Assembly: GCA_035937795.1 (NCBI GenBank)
Contig: DASZHO010000102.1
Location: 26,122-90,121, forward strand
Direction of reading: 5' to 3'
From: JAMQPK01 sp035937795
GTDB taxonomy: Bacteria > Acidobacteriota > Vicinamibacteria > Vicinamibacterales > JAMQPK01
Length of the DNA stretch: 64,000 nt
Shown: positions 24,760 to 32,900 of the stretch, one piece after another
Numbering within the stretch: position 1 is the stretch's first letter
How the letters are laid out: each line of letters begins with the position of its first letter
Notes under the pieces: generated by a model
Seen by the model: only the letters and a program-made list of their open reading frames with translations
The model's database searches: none
What the model was told of the DNA's origin: nothing
Translations under genes and position numbers: made by a program

Positions 24760-26112
24760 ATGTGTAAAACCCACCGCGCCCTTTTCGCGCGCGCGCTCGC
24801 CATGTGCTTGCTCTTCCTTGGCGTTCAGACGATCGTGCGCGCGCACGATGTGCCTGAGGAAATCGACATCCAGGCCTACGCCAAACCGGACGGGGCGAAC
24901 CTGGAGGTTGTGCTACGGGTGCCGCTGCTGGCCGTGACCGACGCGAACCTGCCGAAAGACGGCACCGGTTACCTGGCGATGCCCTACCTCGACCCGGCGC
25001 TGGGCGAGGCAGCCAACGAGATCGCCACCGGCATCGTGTTTCTCGAAAACGACGAGCGCCTGTCGCAGTTCGCCTTGGCGAGCGCGCGCATTTCGCTGCC
25101 GTCCGACAAGTCGTTCGACAGCTACGAGGGAGCGGTCGCGCACGTGCGCGGGCCGAAACTTCCGGATTCCACGCAGCTCTACTACAACCAGGGCTATCTC
25201 GACCTTCAGATGCTCTATCCCATTCGATCGGCGTCCGACACATTCGGGGTGCAGGTGCTGCTGGCGCGAGGGCTCGCCAATCGCACCGTCACGCTCGTCA
25301 ATTACGTACGGCCCGACGGCAGCGCGCGGTCCTTCCGGCTCGTCGATCAGACGGACGTTGTTCACCTGGATCCGAGCTGGATGCAGGCCGTCGGCGTCTT
25401 CGTCGCCGACGGCTTTTTCCGTTTTCTGGATGGCCTCGATCAGCTTCTCTTCGTCATCGTGCTGATCCTTCCCTATCGGCGCCTGCGCGACGCGGCCGCG
25501 CCGCTCGCCTCGTTCGCAGCGGCGCACACCCTCACGCTGGTTCTCGCCGGGTTCGGACTGATGCCGCCGGGAAGCTGGTTCACGATGTTCATCGGCGTGC
25601 TGATTGCGTTCTCGGTGGTTTACCTCGCGATTGAGGATGCGCTGGGCGTGAATCTGCGGAAGCGCTGGATGGTGGCGTTCGGGTTCGGGCTGGTGCACGG
25701 CTTCGGTTTTGCGTTTTCGCTGCGCGATTCGCTGCAATTCGCGGGCGGGCACTCGCTCTCGGCGGTGCTCTCGTTCAGCGCCGGGCTCGAGCTCGGCCTC
25801 ATCGTGATTCTGGCGATCGCGCTGCCGGCCATCGGCATGCTCTTCACGCAGGTGGTGAGCGAGCGCGCGGGGACGATCGTGATCGCCGTTCTCGCGGGCC
25901 ACGCTGCCTGGCACTGGATGACCGACCGGTTCGCGGCGTTGCAGCTGATGAGCCTGCCGGTGCTCGATCTTGCCCTGGCGGCGACGGTTGTCCGCTGGCT
26001 GCTGGTGCTGACGGTGGCGGGCGGCGGCGTCTGGTTCCTCGCTGGGCTGCTGCGCAGGCGGCCTCACTCCTCAGAGTTCCCCGAAGAAAAGTCGATCGTC
26101 GACAGTCACTAG
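24760..26112 (+). CDS. HupE/UreJ-like membrane protein with N-terminal exported domain
   Basis: A 450-aa protein. A signal peptide (LFARALAMCLLFLGVQTIVRAHD) leads into a ~200-residue periplasmic beta domain. About seven membrane helices follow, carrying the HupE_UreJ_2 features FLDGLDQLLFVIVLIL, AAHTLTLVLAG and GLVHGFGFA with conserved Asp and His. HupE-like proteins are linked to nickel or cobalt handling, but here there is no hydrogenase or urease, so the substrate is open. TACAAT at 24745-24750 ends 9 nt before the ATG. The gene is followed by a long heptanucleotide tract. Confidence 0.82.
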   Translation: MCKTHRALFARALAMCLLFLGVQTIVRAHDVPEEIDIQAYAKPDGANLEVVLRVPLLAVTDANLPKDGTGYLAMPYLDPALGEAANEIATGIVFLENDERLSQFALASARISLPSDKSFDSYEGAVAHVRGPKLPDSTQLYYNQGYLDLQMLYPIRSASDTFGVQVLLARGLANRTVTLVNYVRPDGSARSFRLVDQTDVVHLDPSWMQAVGVFVADGFFRFLDGLDQLLFVIVLILPYRRLRDAAAPLASFAAAHTLTLVLAGFGLMPPGSWFTMFIGVLIAFSVVYLAIEDALGVNLRKRWMVAFGFGLVHGFGFAFSLRDSLQFAGGHSLSAVLSFSAGLELGLIVILAIALPAIGMLFTQVVSERAGTIVIAVLAGHAAWHWMTDRFAALQLMSLPVLDLALAATVVRWLLVLTVAGGGVWFLAGLLRRRPHSSEFPEEKSIVDSH

Positions 26113-26116
26113 TTCT

Positions 26117-26172
26117 GGGCTCTTGGCTCTGGGCTCTCGGCTCTGGGCTCTGGGGGCTGGGCTCTGGGGGCT
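26117..26172. repeat. Heptanucleotide tandem repeat, GGGCTCT class
   Basis: Eight 7-nt units: GGGCTCT, TGGCTCT, GGGCTCT, CGGCTCT, GGGCTCT, GGGGGCT, GGGCTCT, GGGGGCT. It ends only 6 bp before the -35 element of the next gene. Confidence 0.9.
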
Positions 26173-26178
26173 TCTGGT

Positions 26179-26209
26179 TTGACATTTCAATTTGCAATAT
26201 GTATATTGC
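26179..26209 (+). promoter_or_regulatory. Sigma-70-type promoter with operator-like inverted repeat over the -10
   Basis: TTGACA (26179-26184) and TATATT (26202-26207) are 17 bp apart. GCAATAT (26194-26200) and ATATTGC (26203-26209) form a perfect inverted repeat with a 2-bp spacer covering the -10. The predicted start near 26214 is only about 4 nt before the ATG, so the mRNA would be essentially leaderless. Autoregulation by the encoded XRE protein is a natural inference. Confidence 0.75.
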
Positions 26210-26217
26210 TGATTGCA

Positions 26218-26736
26218 ATGAGGCTCGGGGAGAAAGTCCGGTACCTGCGGCTGGTGGAGGGCGACATGCGCGGCCTGGGACGCGAGATGAGCCAGCAGGA
26301 AGTGGCGCGCGCGACGAAGGCCGAGCTGGGTCAATCGATCAGCCAGTCGTATCTCTCGCAGATCGAGAGCGGAGCGCGTCCCCATCTCACCAACTCCACC
26401 CGTTTGCTGCTCGCGCGCTTTTTCAAAGTCCACCCGGGATATCTCGTCGACGATCCGCCGGGCTACCACACCGAGTTGACGTCGGAATTGCGTACGGTTG
26501 AAGCGCAGCTCGATCGCTGGCTGCGTCAAGGCGCCGAACAATTCGGCGCCGACCCGGAACTGCGGGATGCGTTGCTGAAGCTGGCGCGCGAGGACGATTC
26601 GCGCAGGTGTCTCGTGCTGCTCGGACGCCTCGTTGATGCGCCGGACCTGGTCGGTCACCTCATGGACGTGTTGCGACCTCGGGAGGAGAGAGAGACGGCA
26701 TCGACCTCTCCGCCCGAGCTTGGTTGGCTGCAGTAA
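26218..26736 (+). CDS. XRE-family helix-turn-helix transcriptional regulator
   Basis: A 172-aa protein. The N-terminal helix-turn-helix spans about residues 1-70 (MRLGEKVRYLR, then MSQQEVARATKAE, then SQSYLSQIESGARPHL as recognition helix region). A C-terminal helical domain holds LTSELRTVEAQLDRWLRQG. ATG 26218 is preferred to a frame extension running into the promoter. It is first in a plus-strand run with NfeD-like, flotillin, PspA-like and CPBP genes, so it probably controls that membrane-maintenance operon and itself. The ligand is unknown. Confidence 0.9.
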   Translation: MRLGEKVRYLRLVEGDMRGLGREMSQQEVARATKAELGQSISQSYLSQIESGARPHLTNSTRLLLARFFKVHPGYLVDDPPGYHTELTSELRTVEAQLDRWLRQGAEQFGADPELRDALLKLAREDDSRRCLVLLGRLVDAPDLVGHLMDVLRPREERETASTSPPELGWLQ

Positions 26737-26796
26737 CAGCCAGCGCGTCCCATGCGCGGTTGCCGCGCACGGGATCCGATGGGAGGACCAGCTGTG

Positions 26797-27411
26797 ATGA
26801 CGTGGCCGGACTTCTATCTCACCTGTTTCCTGCTCGGATTCTCGCTGAGCCTCGTCTCATTCCTGCTCGGCGCGTTTCATCTGCACGGCTTCCATCTGTT
26901 CCACGGGCACGTCGCGCCGCACGCCGGCCATGCCCACGGCGTCCACGGGCCGCGCTCCGGCGCGAGCGTTTCCCCGTTCAACTTCGCTACGATCACCGCG
27001 TTTCTCGCCTGGTTCGGCGGGACCGGATATCTCGTCACCCGCTATGGCGGCTGGCTGGCCATTCCAGCGCTCGCCATCGCGGTGCTGACGGGCGTGTCGG
27101 GCGCGGCACTGGTGTTCTGGTTCATGGCGAGGGTGTTGTGGTCGCCTGACGAGAACCTCGACCCCGACGATTACGATCTCATCGGGTTGATCGGCGTTGT
27201 CTCCAGTTCGATTCGCGAAGGCGGAACGGGCGAAATTCTGTTTCCGCAAGCGGGTGCGCGGCGTACCGCGGGCGCGCGCAGCGAGAACGGGCAAGCGATT
27301 GCGCGCGGCGTCGAAGTCGTCATCACCCAATACAAGAACGGGCTTGTTCATGTGCGGCCGTGGGCCGAGCTCTCAGGTGAGCACGATCGCGAGCTGACGG
27401 CTCAGGGCTGA
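26797..27411 (+). CDS. NfeD-like/OB-fold membrane protein
   Basis: A 204-aa protein with an N-terminal hydrophobic helix (FYLTCFLLGFSLSLVSFLLGAF), a His-rich segment (HLHGFHLFHGHVAPHAGHAHGVHG) and two more helices (FNFATITAFLAWFGGTGYLV and IPALAIAVLTGVSGAALVFWF). A soluble C-terminal beta domain (LIGLIGVVSSSIREGGTGEILF to RGVEVVITQYKNGLVHVRPW) resembles NfeD C-terminal OB folds. NfeD-type proteins commonly pair with flotillin/stomatin family members, and the flotillin gene starts 12 bp downstream. GGAGGA about 9 nt upstream supports ATG 26797. The His-rich loop may bind metal. Confidence 0.8.
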   Translation: MTWPDFYLTCFLLGFSLSLVSFLLGAFHLHGFHLFHGHVAPHAGHAHGVHGPRSGASVSPFNFATITAFLAWFGGTGYLVTRYGGWLAIPALAIAVLTGVSGAALVFWFMARVLWSPDENLDPDDYDLIGLIGVVSSSIREGGTGEILFPQAGARRTAGARSENGQAIARGVEVVITQYKNGLVHVRPWAELSGEHDRELTAQG

Positions 27412-27423
27412 AGGGGAGGCTGT

Positions 27424-28851
27424 ATGGAGATTGCAATGGGAGTCTGGGTCACCGTCGGGCTCATGGTGCTCGCGGTGGTCCTGCTGACGAGCGTGATGGG
27501 TTCGCTCTATCGCAAGGCGGGTCCGCACGAGGCGCTCGTGTGTTACGGATTCCGGGGCACGCGGGTGGTGAAGGGGCACGGCACGGTGATTTTTCCGATG
27601 ATCGAAACGTTCCGGCAGCTCTCGCTCGAGCTGATGTCGTTCGACGTGGCGCCGGTCCAGGATCTCTACACGAAGCAGGGGGTCGCGGTCTCGGTCGAAG
27701 CCGTCGCGCAGATCAAGGTCAAGTCGGATCCGATTTCGATTCAAACCGCCTCGGAGCAGTTCCTCACCAAGTCTGCCGATCAGCGCGAGAACCTGATTCG
27801 CCTGGTGATGGAAGGCCATCTGCGCGGCATCATCGGCCAGTTGACGGTCGAGCAAATCGTGAAGGAACCCGAGATGGTAGCCGAGCGGATGCGGTCGACG
27901 TGCGCCGACGACATGAGCAAGATGGGCCTCGAGGTGATCTCGTTCACGATCAAGGAAGTGAAGGACAAGAACGAGTACATCGTCAACATGGGGCGCCCGG
28001 ACGTCGCGCGGATCAAGCGGGACGCCGACGTCGCGGCGGCAGAGGCCGACCGCGACACAGCCATCAAGCGCGCCGAAGCGATGCGCGCGTCCGCCATCGC
28101 CAAGGCGCAAGCCGACCAGGAACGGGTGCTGGCGGAAACGCTCTCGCAGGCCAAACAAGCCGAGGCGCAGCGCGACCTGGAGGTCAAGAAGGCGCAATAC
28201 GCGGAACTGATCAAGAAGCAGCAGGCGCAGGCCGACAAGGCGTACGAGATCCAGGCCAACATCATGCAGCAGCAGGTGACGATGGAGGCGGTGCACATAC
28301 AGCAGATCGAGCGCGAGCAGCAGATCAAAGTGCAGGAGGCGGAAATCACCCGCCGGGAGAAAGAGCTGATCGCCACCGTGTTGAAGCAGGCGGAAGTCGA
28401 GCGGCAGCGGATCGAAACGCTGGCGAACGCCGAGAAGATGCGCCTCACGGTCGAAGCCGAAGGCCAGGCGGCGGCGATCCGGACACAGGGCGAAGCCGAG
28501 GCCGACATCATCTTCAAAAAGGGCGAAGCCGAGGCCAAGGCGATGAACGTCAAAGCCGAAGCCTTCCAGGAATACAACCAGGCGGCGGTCATCGACAAAC
28601 TGCTGACGGGCCTGCCGGAAATGGTGCGCGCACTGGCGACTCCGCTGAGCAAGGTGGACAAGATCACGGTTGTCTCCACCGGCGACGGCGACGCGGCCGG
28701 CGTGCACAAGATCACCGGTGACTTGACGAAGATGGCCGCTCAGGTGCCGGCATTGTTCGAGGCCTTGTCGGGGATGCAGATGTCGGAGCTACTGTCCAAG
28801 GTGCGGCAGATCGGCGACAAGCCGCCCAAGACGCCGACATTGGGCGCGTAA
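27424..28851 (+). CDS. Flotillin family protein (SPFH domain)
   Basis: A 475-aa protein. One N-terminal membrane helix (GVWVTVGLMVLAVVLLTSVMG) leads into an SPFH/band-7 domain (RKAGPHEALVCYGFRG to about residue 190). A long coiled coil rich in Ala, Glu, Lys and Gln follows (about residues 195-380), then a C-terminal region with AEAFQEYNQAAVIDKLLTGLPEMVRALATPL, typical of flotillins. Flotillins scaffold membrane microdomains. It lies between an NfeD-like and a PspA-like gene, with short gaps on both sides. Confidence 0.95.
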   Translation: MEIAMGVWVTVGLMVLAVVLLTSVMGSLYRKAGPHEALVCYGFRGTRVVKGHGTVIFPMIETFRQLSLELMSFDVAPVQDLYTKQGVAVSVEAVAQIKVKSDPISIQTASEQFLTKSADQRENLIRLVMEGHLRGIIGQLTVEQIVKEPEMVAERMRSTCADDMSKMGLEVISFTIKEVKDKNEYIVNMGRPDVARIKRDADVAAAEADRDTAIKRAEAMRASAIAKAQADQERVLAETLSQAKQAEAQRDLEVKKAQYAELIKKQQAQADKAYEIQANIMQQQVTMEAVHIQQIEREQQIKVQEAEITRREKELIATVLKQAEVERQRIETLANAEKMRLTVEAEGQAAAIRTQGEAEADIIFKKGEAEAKAMNVKAEAFQEYNQAAVIDKLLTGLPEMVRALATPLSKVDKITVVSTGDGDAAGVHKITGDLTKMAAQVPALFEALSGMQMSELLSKVRQIGDKPPKTPTLGA

Positions 28852-28886
28852 AGCAGGCGCAAGTACCAACTACAAGGAGTGCTGCG

Positions 28887-29552
28887 ATGGGTTTAATGGA
28901 ACGCGTGTCAACGTTGCTGCGGGCGAATTTGAACGACCTGATCGACAGGGCCGAGGATCCGTCCAAGATGATCAAGCAGGTGATTGTCGATATGGAGAAC
29001 CAGCTGCTGCAGGTGAAGACCCAGGTGGCGATTTCGATCGCGGACCAGCACATGCTTGAACGGAAACAGAAGGAGCATGACGCGAAGGCCGCCGAGTGGA
29101 TGCGCAAGGCAGAACTTGCGGTCGACCGCGGCCAGGATGATCTTGCGCGCGCGGCCCTCGAACGGCACCAAGGCTGCCAGCGCACTTCCGACAGCTTTGG
29201 AGAGCAGATCGCGGACCAGCGGGCGCAGGTGGAGACGCTCAAGTCGGCGCTCGGCAAACTCGAGCAGAAACTGTCGGAAGCGCAATCCAAAAGCGACATC
29301 CTGCTCGCGCAGCATCGTCGCGCCCGCGCGCTGGGGAAGGCGAGCGATGCGCGCCTGGCCATCGGGAGCGGGTCGGCGATGCGCACGTTCGACCGCATGC
29401 GAGACAAAGTGATTCGTGACGAAGCCGTCGGCCAGGCGAAATCCGAGCTCGCCGGCGACAATCTCGACGATCGCTTTGCGCGGCTCGAGCGCGATACGGA
29501 AGTGGATCGCGCGCTGGCTGAACTGAAAGCGCGGCGGGGAGCGGCGGTGTAA
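28887..29552 (+). CDS. PspA/IM30 family protein
   Basis: A 221-aa, almost wholly helical protein. It starts with the amphipathic PspA helix (GLMERVSTLLRANLNDLIDRAEDPSKMI), continues VDMENQLLQVKTQVA and a long coiled coil, and ends with DDRFARLERDTEVDRALAELKAR. PspA/IM30 proteins are ESCRT-III-like and bind and mend stressed inner membrane. AAGGAG precedes the ATG by 8 nt. No PspF-type or PspBC genes are nearby; the regulator is probably the XRE protein. Confidence 0.93.
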   Translation: MGLMERVSTLLRANLNDLIDRAEDPSKMIKQVIVDMENQLLQVKTQVAISIADQHMLERKQKEHDAKAAEWMRKAELAVDRGQDDLARAALERHQGCQRTSDSFGEQIADQRAQVETLKSALGKLEQKLSEAQSKSDILLAQHRRARALGKASDARLAIGSGSAMRTFDRMRDKVIRDEAVGQAKSELAGDNLDDRFARLERDTEVDRALAELKARRGAAV

Positions 29553-29632
29553 CGTTTGTCAGGGGAATGTGCCGAGCCGCCGCCGGAGGCTGCGGGTTGC
29601 GGCGTATGGTATGGTCTGCCGCAGCTTTCTAC

Positions 29633-30376
29633 ATGACACCCGAAGGATTGCCAGTGCCGGAAAAATTTCTCCCGGTCCCGGTCGATGCGGGAGCCGAGCA
29701 GCAATCGGGCGACCGCTTCGCCAGGAAGTTGCGAGGATTCGGGCCGCTCGGAATCGTTGCACTGCTCGTCATCCTGCTCTCCGGAAATTTCACCGTGGGC
29801 ATCGTGGTTGTGCCCCTCGGGGCCATTCTGGTGCTGGTGTGGGCTCGATGGTCGCGGACGCCATGGAGGGACCTGGGCTATGTCAGGCCCAACAGCTGGA
29901 TCGGCGGTCTCGCCGCCGGCCTCGCATTCGGCTGCGCGTTCAAATTCCTGATGAAGGCGGTCGTGATGCCGCTTGCCGGCGCCCCCGCCATCAATCCGGC
30001 GTACCACTACCTGGCAGGGAACCGGGCCCTGCTCCCGACAGCCGTGCTCGCCATGGTCGCCGCAAGCTTCGGAGAAGAGACCGTGTTCCGCGGATACCTG
30101 TTCGAACGCCTCGGCAAGCTTTTCGGATCCGGAGCCTCCGCACGAGCGTCGATCGTGCTGCTCACCGCGGCCTTGTTTGCCGTGGCCCACTACCCCGACC
30201 AGGGGCTGGCCGGCGTCGAACAGGCTGTCATCACCGGGCTTGTGTTCGGCGCGATCTTCGCTACCACGCGCCGAATCTGGTTGCCGATGTGTCTGCACGC
30301 CGGGTTCGACCTGACCGCGCTCGCGATCATCTACTTGAATCTCGAATCAGACGTGGCCCATCTCGTCTTCAAGTAA
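29633..30376 (+). CDS. CPBP-family intramembrane metalloprotease
   Basis: A 247-aa multi-pass membrane protein. Motif 1 is GEETVFRGYLFERLG (EExxxR with the catalytic Glu pair), motif 2 is the His in LFAVAHYPDQG, and motif 3 is the His in MCLHAGFD. These are the hallmarks of CAAX-prenyl/bacteriocin-processing (Abi) glutamic intramembrane proteases. ATG 29633 follows the PspA gene by 80 bp; upstream in-frame starts exist (29606, 29567). It probably belongs to the same membrane-stress unit. Its 3' end overlaps the convergent GDPD gene by 30 bp. Confidence 0.88.
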   Translation: MTPEGLPVPEKFLPVPVDAGAEQQSGDRFARKLRGFGPLGIVALLVILLSGNFTVGIVVVPLGAILVLVWARWSRTPWRDLGYVRPNSWIGGLAAGLAFGCAFKFLMKAVVMPLAGAPAINPAYHYLAGNRALLPTAVLAMVAASFGEETVFRGYLFERLGKLFGSGASARASIVLLTAALFAVAHYPDQGLAGVEQAVITGLVFGAIFATTRRIWLPMCLHAGFDLTALAIIYLNLESDVAHLVFK

Positions 30377-31126
30377 CTGCGGCTGACGCGCCGCCCAGTC
30401 TCCGACGATCTGAGCCGCAATGTCGGGCCGGTCGGAAATGATTCCGTCGACGCCCCATTCGAGCAGCCGCCGAATATCGTCCGGCTCGTCCACCGTCCAT
30501 ACCTGAACGGCGAGATCCGCTTTGTGGGCCAGCCGCACGAAACGCGGTGATACGACGCGCGTGGCGCCGCTGGTTTCGGGCACCTGAAAGGCCCGGTACG
30601 GCACGCGCCCGGGCGACAGGCCAATCCACGATCGATACAGCGCCAACCGCACCTCCATCGTGCCGGCGCTGGTCGCCATTCCAGGTTCCGCAGTGCGGAC
30701 GGCGCGCAAGGCGCGCACGCTGAACGATCCAAAGCAGACTCGCTCTGCCGCGCGGGCGCGGCGCACCTCCTCAACGGCTGCGCGCGCCAGGCCGGCATCC
30801 GGATCTTTCAGCTCGACGATGAGTTTGGGGTGTGGATACCGCTCGAGCACTGTGCGAAGGGTCGGGACGTCGAATGCCGCCAATTCCTCCGCGGTCCGAT
30901 CGCCAACGGGTCCGGCGCCGCGATTGGTCCGGCCGAGCAGGCGATCGTGATGGACGACCACGATTCCGTCTCGCGACAGCTGCACGTCCAGCTCCAGCCC
31001 GTCGGCGCCGGCGGCGAGACCGCGGTCGAACGCGGGAATCGTATTTTCCGGGCCTATCTTGCCGCCCCCGCGGTGGGCGAATACGAGGGGTCTCGGCGAT
31101 GCCAGGGTCGGGTGCAAGGAGGGCAT
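30347..31126 (-). CDS. Glycerophosphodiester phosphodiesterase
   Basis: A 259-aa GDPD-family enzyme that hydrolyses glycerophosphodiesters to glycerol-3-phosphate and an alcohol. The catalytic signature AHRGGGKIGPENTIPAF is near the N-terminus, followed by the metal ligands in LELDVQLSRDG and VVHHDRLLGRT, and later VELKD and VWTVDEPDDIRRLLEWGVDGIISDRPD. There is no signal peptide, so it is cytoplasmic. It is convergent with the CPBP gene. A long GTCAAAA-type repeat lies upstream of its start. Confidence 0.94.
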   Translation of the reverse strand: MPSLHPTLASPRPLVFAHRGGGKIGPENTIPAFDRGLAAGADGLELDVQLSRDGIVVVHHDRLLGRTNRGAGPVGDRTAEELAAFDVPTLRTVLERYPHPKLIVELKDPDAGLARAAVEEVRRARAAERVCFGSFSVRALRAVRTAEPGMATSAGTMEVRLALYRSWIGLSPGRVPYRAFQVPETSGATRVVSPRFVRLAHKADLAVQVWTVDEPDDIRRLLEWGVDGIISDRPDIAAQIVGDWAARQPQLLEDEMGHV

Positions 31127-31131
31127 GATAA

Positions 31132-31266
31132 GTCAAAGGTGGAAAGTCAAAAGTCGAAGGTGGAAAGTCAAAAGTGAAAGGTTAAAAGTCAAAAGTGAAA
31201 GGTTAAAGTCAAAAGTCGAACGTCAAAGGTTAAAAGTCGAAAGTGGCGCGTCACAAGTCAAAAGTC
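31132..31266. repeat. Heptanucleotide tandem repeat, GTCAAAA/GTTAAAA class
   Basis: About 19 units of 7 nt (GTCAAAG, GTGGAAA, GTCAAAA, GTCGAAG and so on), one shortened to 6 nt. It fills most of the 189-bp gap between the GDPD start and the AAA+ gene start. No other feature is seen in that gap. Confidence 0.9.
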
Positions 31267-31315
31267 CGAATCCGGGTGATAGAATCGATTTTCAGGACTC
31301 ATCCTTAAGGTTCCT

Positions 31316-32839
31316 ATGACACATCCTTCAAAAATCAAAACCATCGGCGAGCTGCGGCGCGCGCGCGAAGCATCTCCCGCCGCGTTCCGGCGGCGCTCGG
31401 TCAAGAACGAAGTGCGCGACAACCTCATGGAGAAACTGGCCGCGAGCGAGTCGCTGTTTCCCGGCATCATCGGCTACGACGAGACGGTGATTCCGCAGCT
31501 GGTCAACGCCATCTTGTCGCGTCACAACTTCATCCTGCTGGGCCTGCGCGGCCAGGCCAAGAGCCGCATTCTGCGCGCGATGTCGTCGTTGCTCGACGAA
31601 CTCCTGCCGGCGGTGGCCGGCTGCGAGATCAACGACGACCCGTTCGCGCCGATCTGCGCCTCCTGCCGCAAGCGAATCGCAGCCGAGGGAGACGACACCC
31701 CCGTTACGTGGCTGCCGCGCGAGGCCCGCTATGTGGAAAAACTGGCGACGCCCGACGTCACCATTGCGGACATGCTGGGCGACATCGACCCCATCAAGGC
31801 CGCGCGCAGCGGGCTGCAGCTCTCCGACGAGCTCACCATCCACTACGGGCTACTGCCGCGCGCCAACCGCGGCATCTTCGCCATCAACGAACTGCCCGAC
31901 CTCGCCGGCAAGATTCAGGTCGGCCTGTTCAACATCCTGCAGGAAGGCGACGTGCAGATTAAGGGCTATCCGGTTCGCCTGCCGCTGGATCTGCTGATGG
32001 TGTTCACGGCCAACCCGGAAGACTACACGGCGCGCGGCAAGATCATCACGCCGCTGAAGGACCGCATCGGATCGGAGATCCGCACGCACTATCCGGCGAG
32101 CCGGCACCATGCGATGGCCATCACGGCGCAGGAAGCCTGGCTCGACCGCGCGAAAGAGGGCCAGAAGATCGACGTTCCGGGCTACGTGCGCGAAGCCGTC
32201 GAGGAAATTGCGTTCCAGGCGCGCGCCGATCGGAAGATCGATCGACGCTCGGGCGTGAGCCAGCGGCTGGCGATCACGTGCCTGGAGAACGTGCTCTCGA
32301 ACGCGGAACGGCGCGCGCTGGTGAACCGCGAGCATCCGATCGTGGCGCGGATCACCGACGTCTATGCGGCGCTGCCCTCGATCACCGGCAAGTTCGAGAT
32401 GGAGTACGAGGGCGAGCTGAAGGGCGCCGACAACGTGGCGCGCGAGCTGATTCGCGCGGCGGTCGCCAGCGTCTTCGCCGAGCGGTTCGAGGGCGTCGAC
32501 GTGCGGCGCGTCATCGAGTGGTTCGACCTGGGGGGGACGATGCAATCGGCCGATACGGCGTCGGCCAAAGAACTGCTCGCGCAGGCCAGAGGCGTGCAGG
32601 GCCTCATCGAGCTGGCCGAGCATCTGAAGATCGGGCAGAAAGCGCCCGAGCCGGCGCTGGCATCAGCGGTGGATTTCATCCTGGAAGGCCTCTACGCGCA
32701 AAAGAAGATCAGCCGGAGCGACGAGCGCGGCTATCACGCCGCCGAGCCGGCGCGGCGGCCGTCAACGCGGGCGACCGAACGCGATCTGGACGAGGGCATC
32801 CCGATGCCGGGCAGCGGGAAGAAGAAGTACTACAACTGA
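31316..32839 (+). CDS. AAA+ ATPase of the MoxR/Mg-chelatase ChlI type
   Basis: A 507-aa ATPase. A degenerate-looking P-loop region LLGLRGQAKSRILRAM sits near residue 80. The Walker B-like region is ANRGIFAINELPDLAGKIQVGLFNILQEG, with sensor 1 VFTANPEDYTARGKIITPLKDRIGSEIRTHYP, all as in ChlI/BchI and MoxR ATPases. A Cys cluster (CEINDDPFAPICASC) is inserted after the P-loop. It is followed by a VWA protein, the usual partner of such ATPases; together they probably form a cobalt/magnesium-chelatase-like or chaperone complex. No tetrapyrrole genes are nearby. Confidence 0.87.
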   Translation: MTHPSKIKTIGELRRAREASPAAFRRRSVKNEVRDNLMEKLAASESLFPGIIGYDETVIPQLVNAILSRHNFILLGLRGQAKSRILRAMSSLLDELLPAVAGCEINDDPFAPICASCRKRIAAEGDDTPVTWLPREARYVEKLATPDVTIADMLGDIDPIKAARSGLQLSDELTIHYGLLPRANRGIFAINELPDLAGKIQVGLFNILQEGDVQIKGYPVRLPLDLLMVFTANPEDYTARGKIITPLKDRIGSEIRTHYPASRHHAMAITAQEAWLDRAKEGQKIDVPGYVREAVEEIAFQARADRKIDRRSGVSQRLAITCLENVLSNAERRALVNREHPIVARITDVYAALPSITGKFEMEYEGELKGADNVARELIRAAVASVFAERFEGVDVRRVIEWFDLGGTMQSADTASAKELLAQARGVQGLIELAEHLKIGQKAPEPALASAVDFILEGLYAQKKISRSDERGYHAAEPARRPSTRATERDLDEGIPMPGSGKKKYYN

Positions 32840-32900
32840 GTAAAGTGAAAAGTGAAAAGTTGAAAGTTAAAAGTTAAGTTAAAAGTCAAAAGTAGAAGGT
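32840..32900. repeat. Heptanucleotide tandem repeat, GTGAAAA/GTTAAAA class
   Basis: About eight units (GTGAAAA, GTGAAAA, GTTGAAA, GTTAAAA, GTTAA, GTTAAAA, GTCAAAA, GTAGAAG) fill the gap between the AAA+ stop and the VWA gene. The GTG start of the VWA gene (32899) is the first bases of the last unit. Confidence 0.88.

Noticed and set aside
26194..26209. Terminator hairpin
   Set aside because: The inverted repeat has a 2-bp spacer and lies on the -10 of a promoter; an operator fits better.
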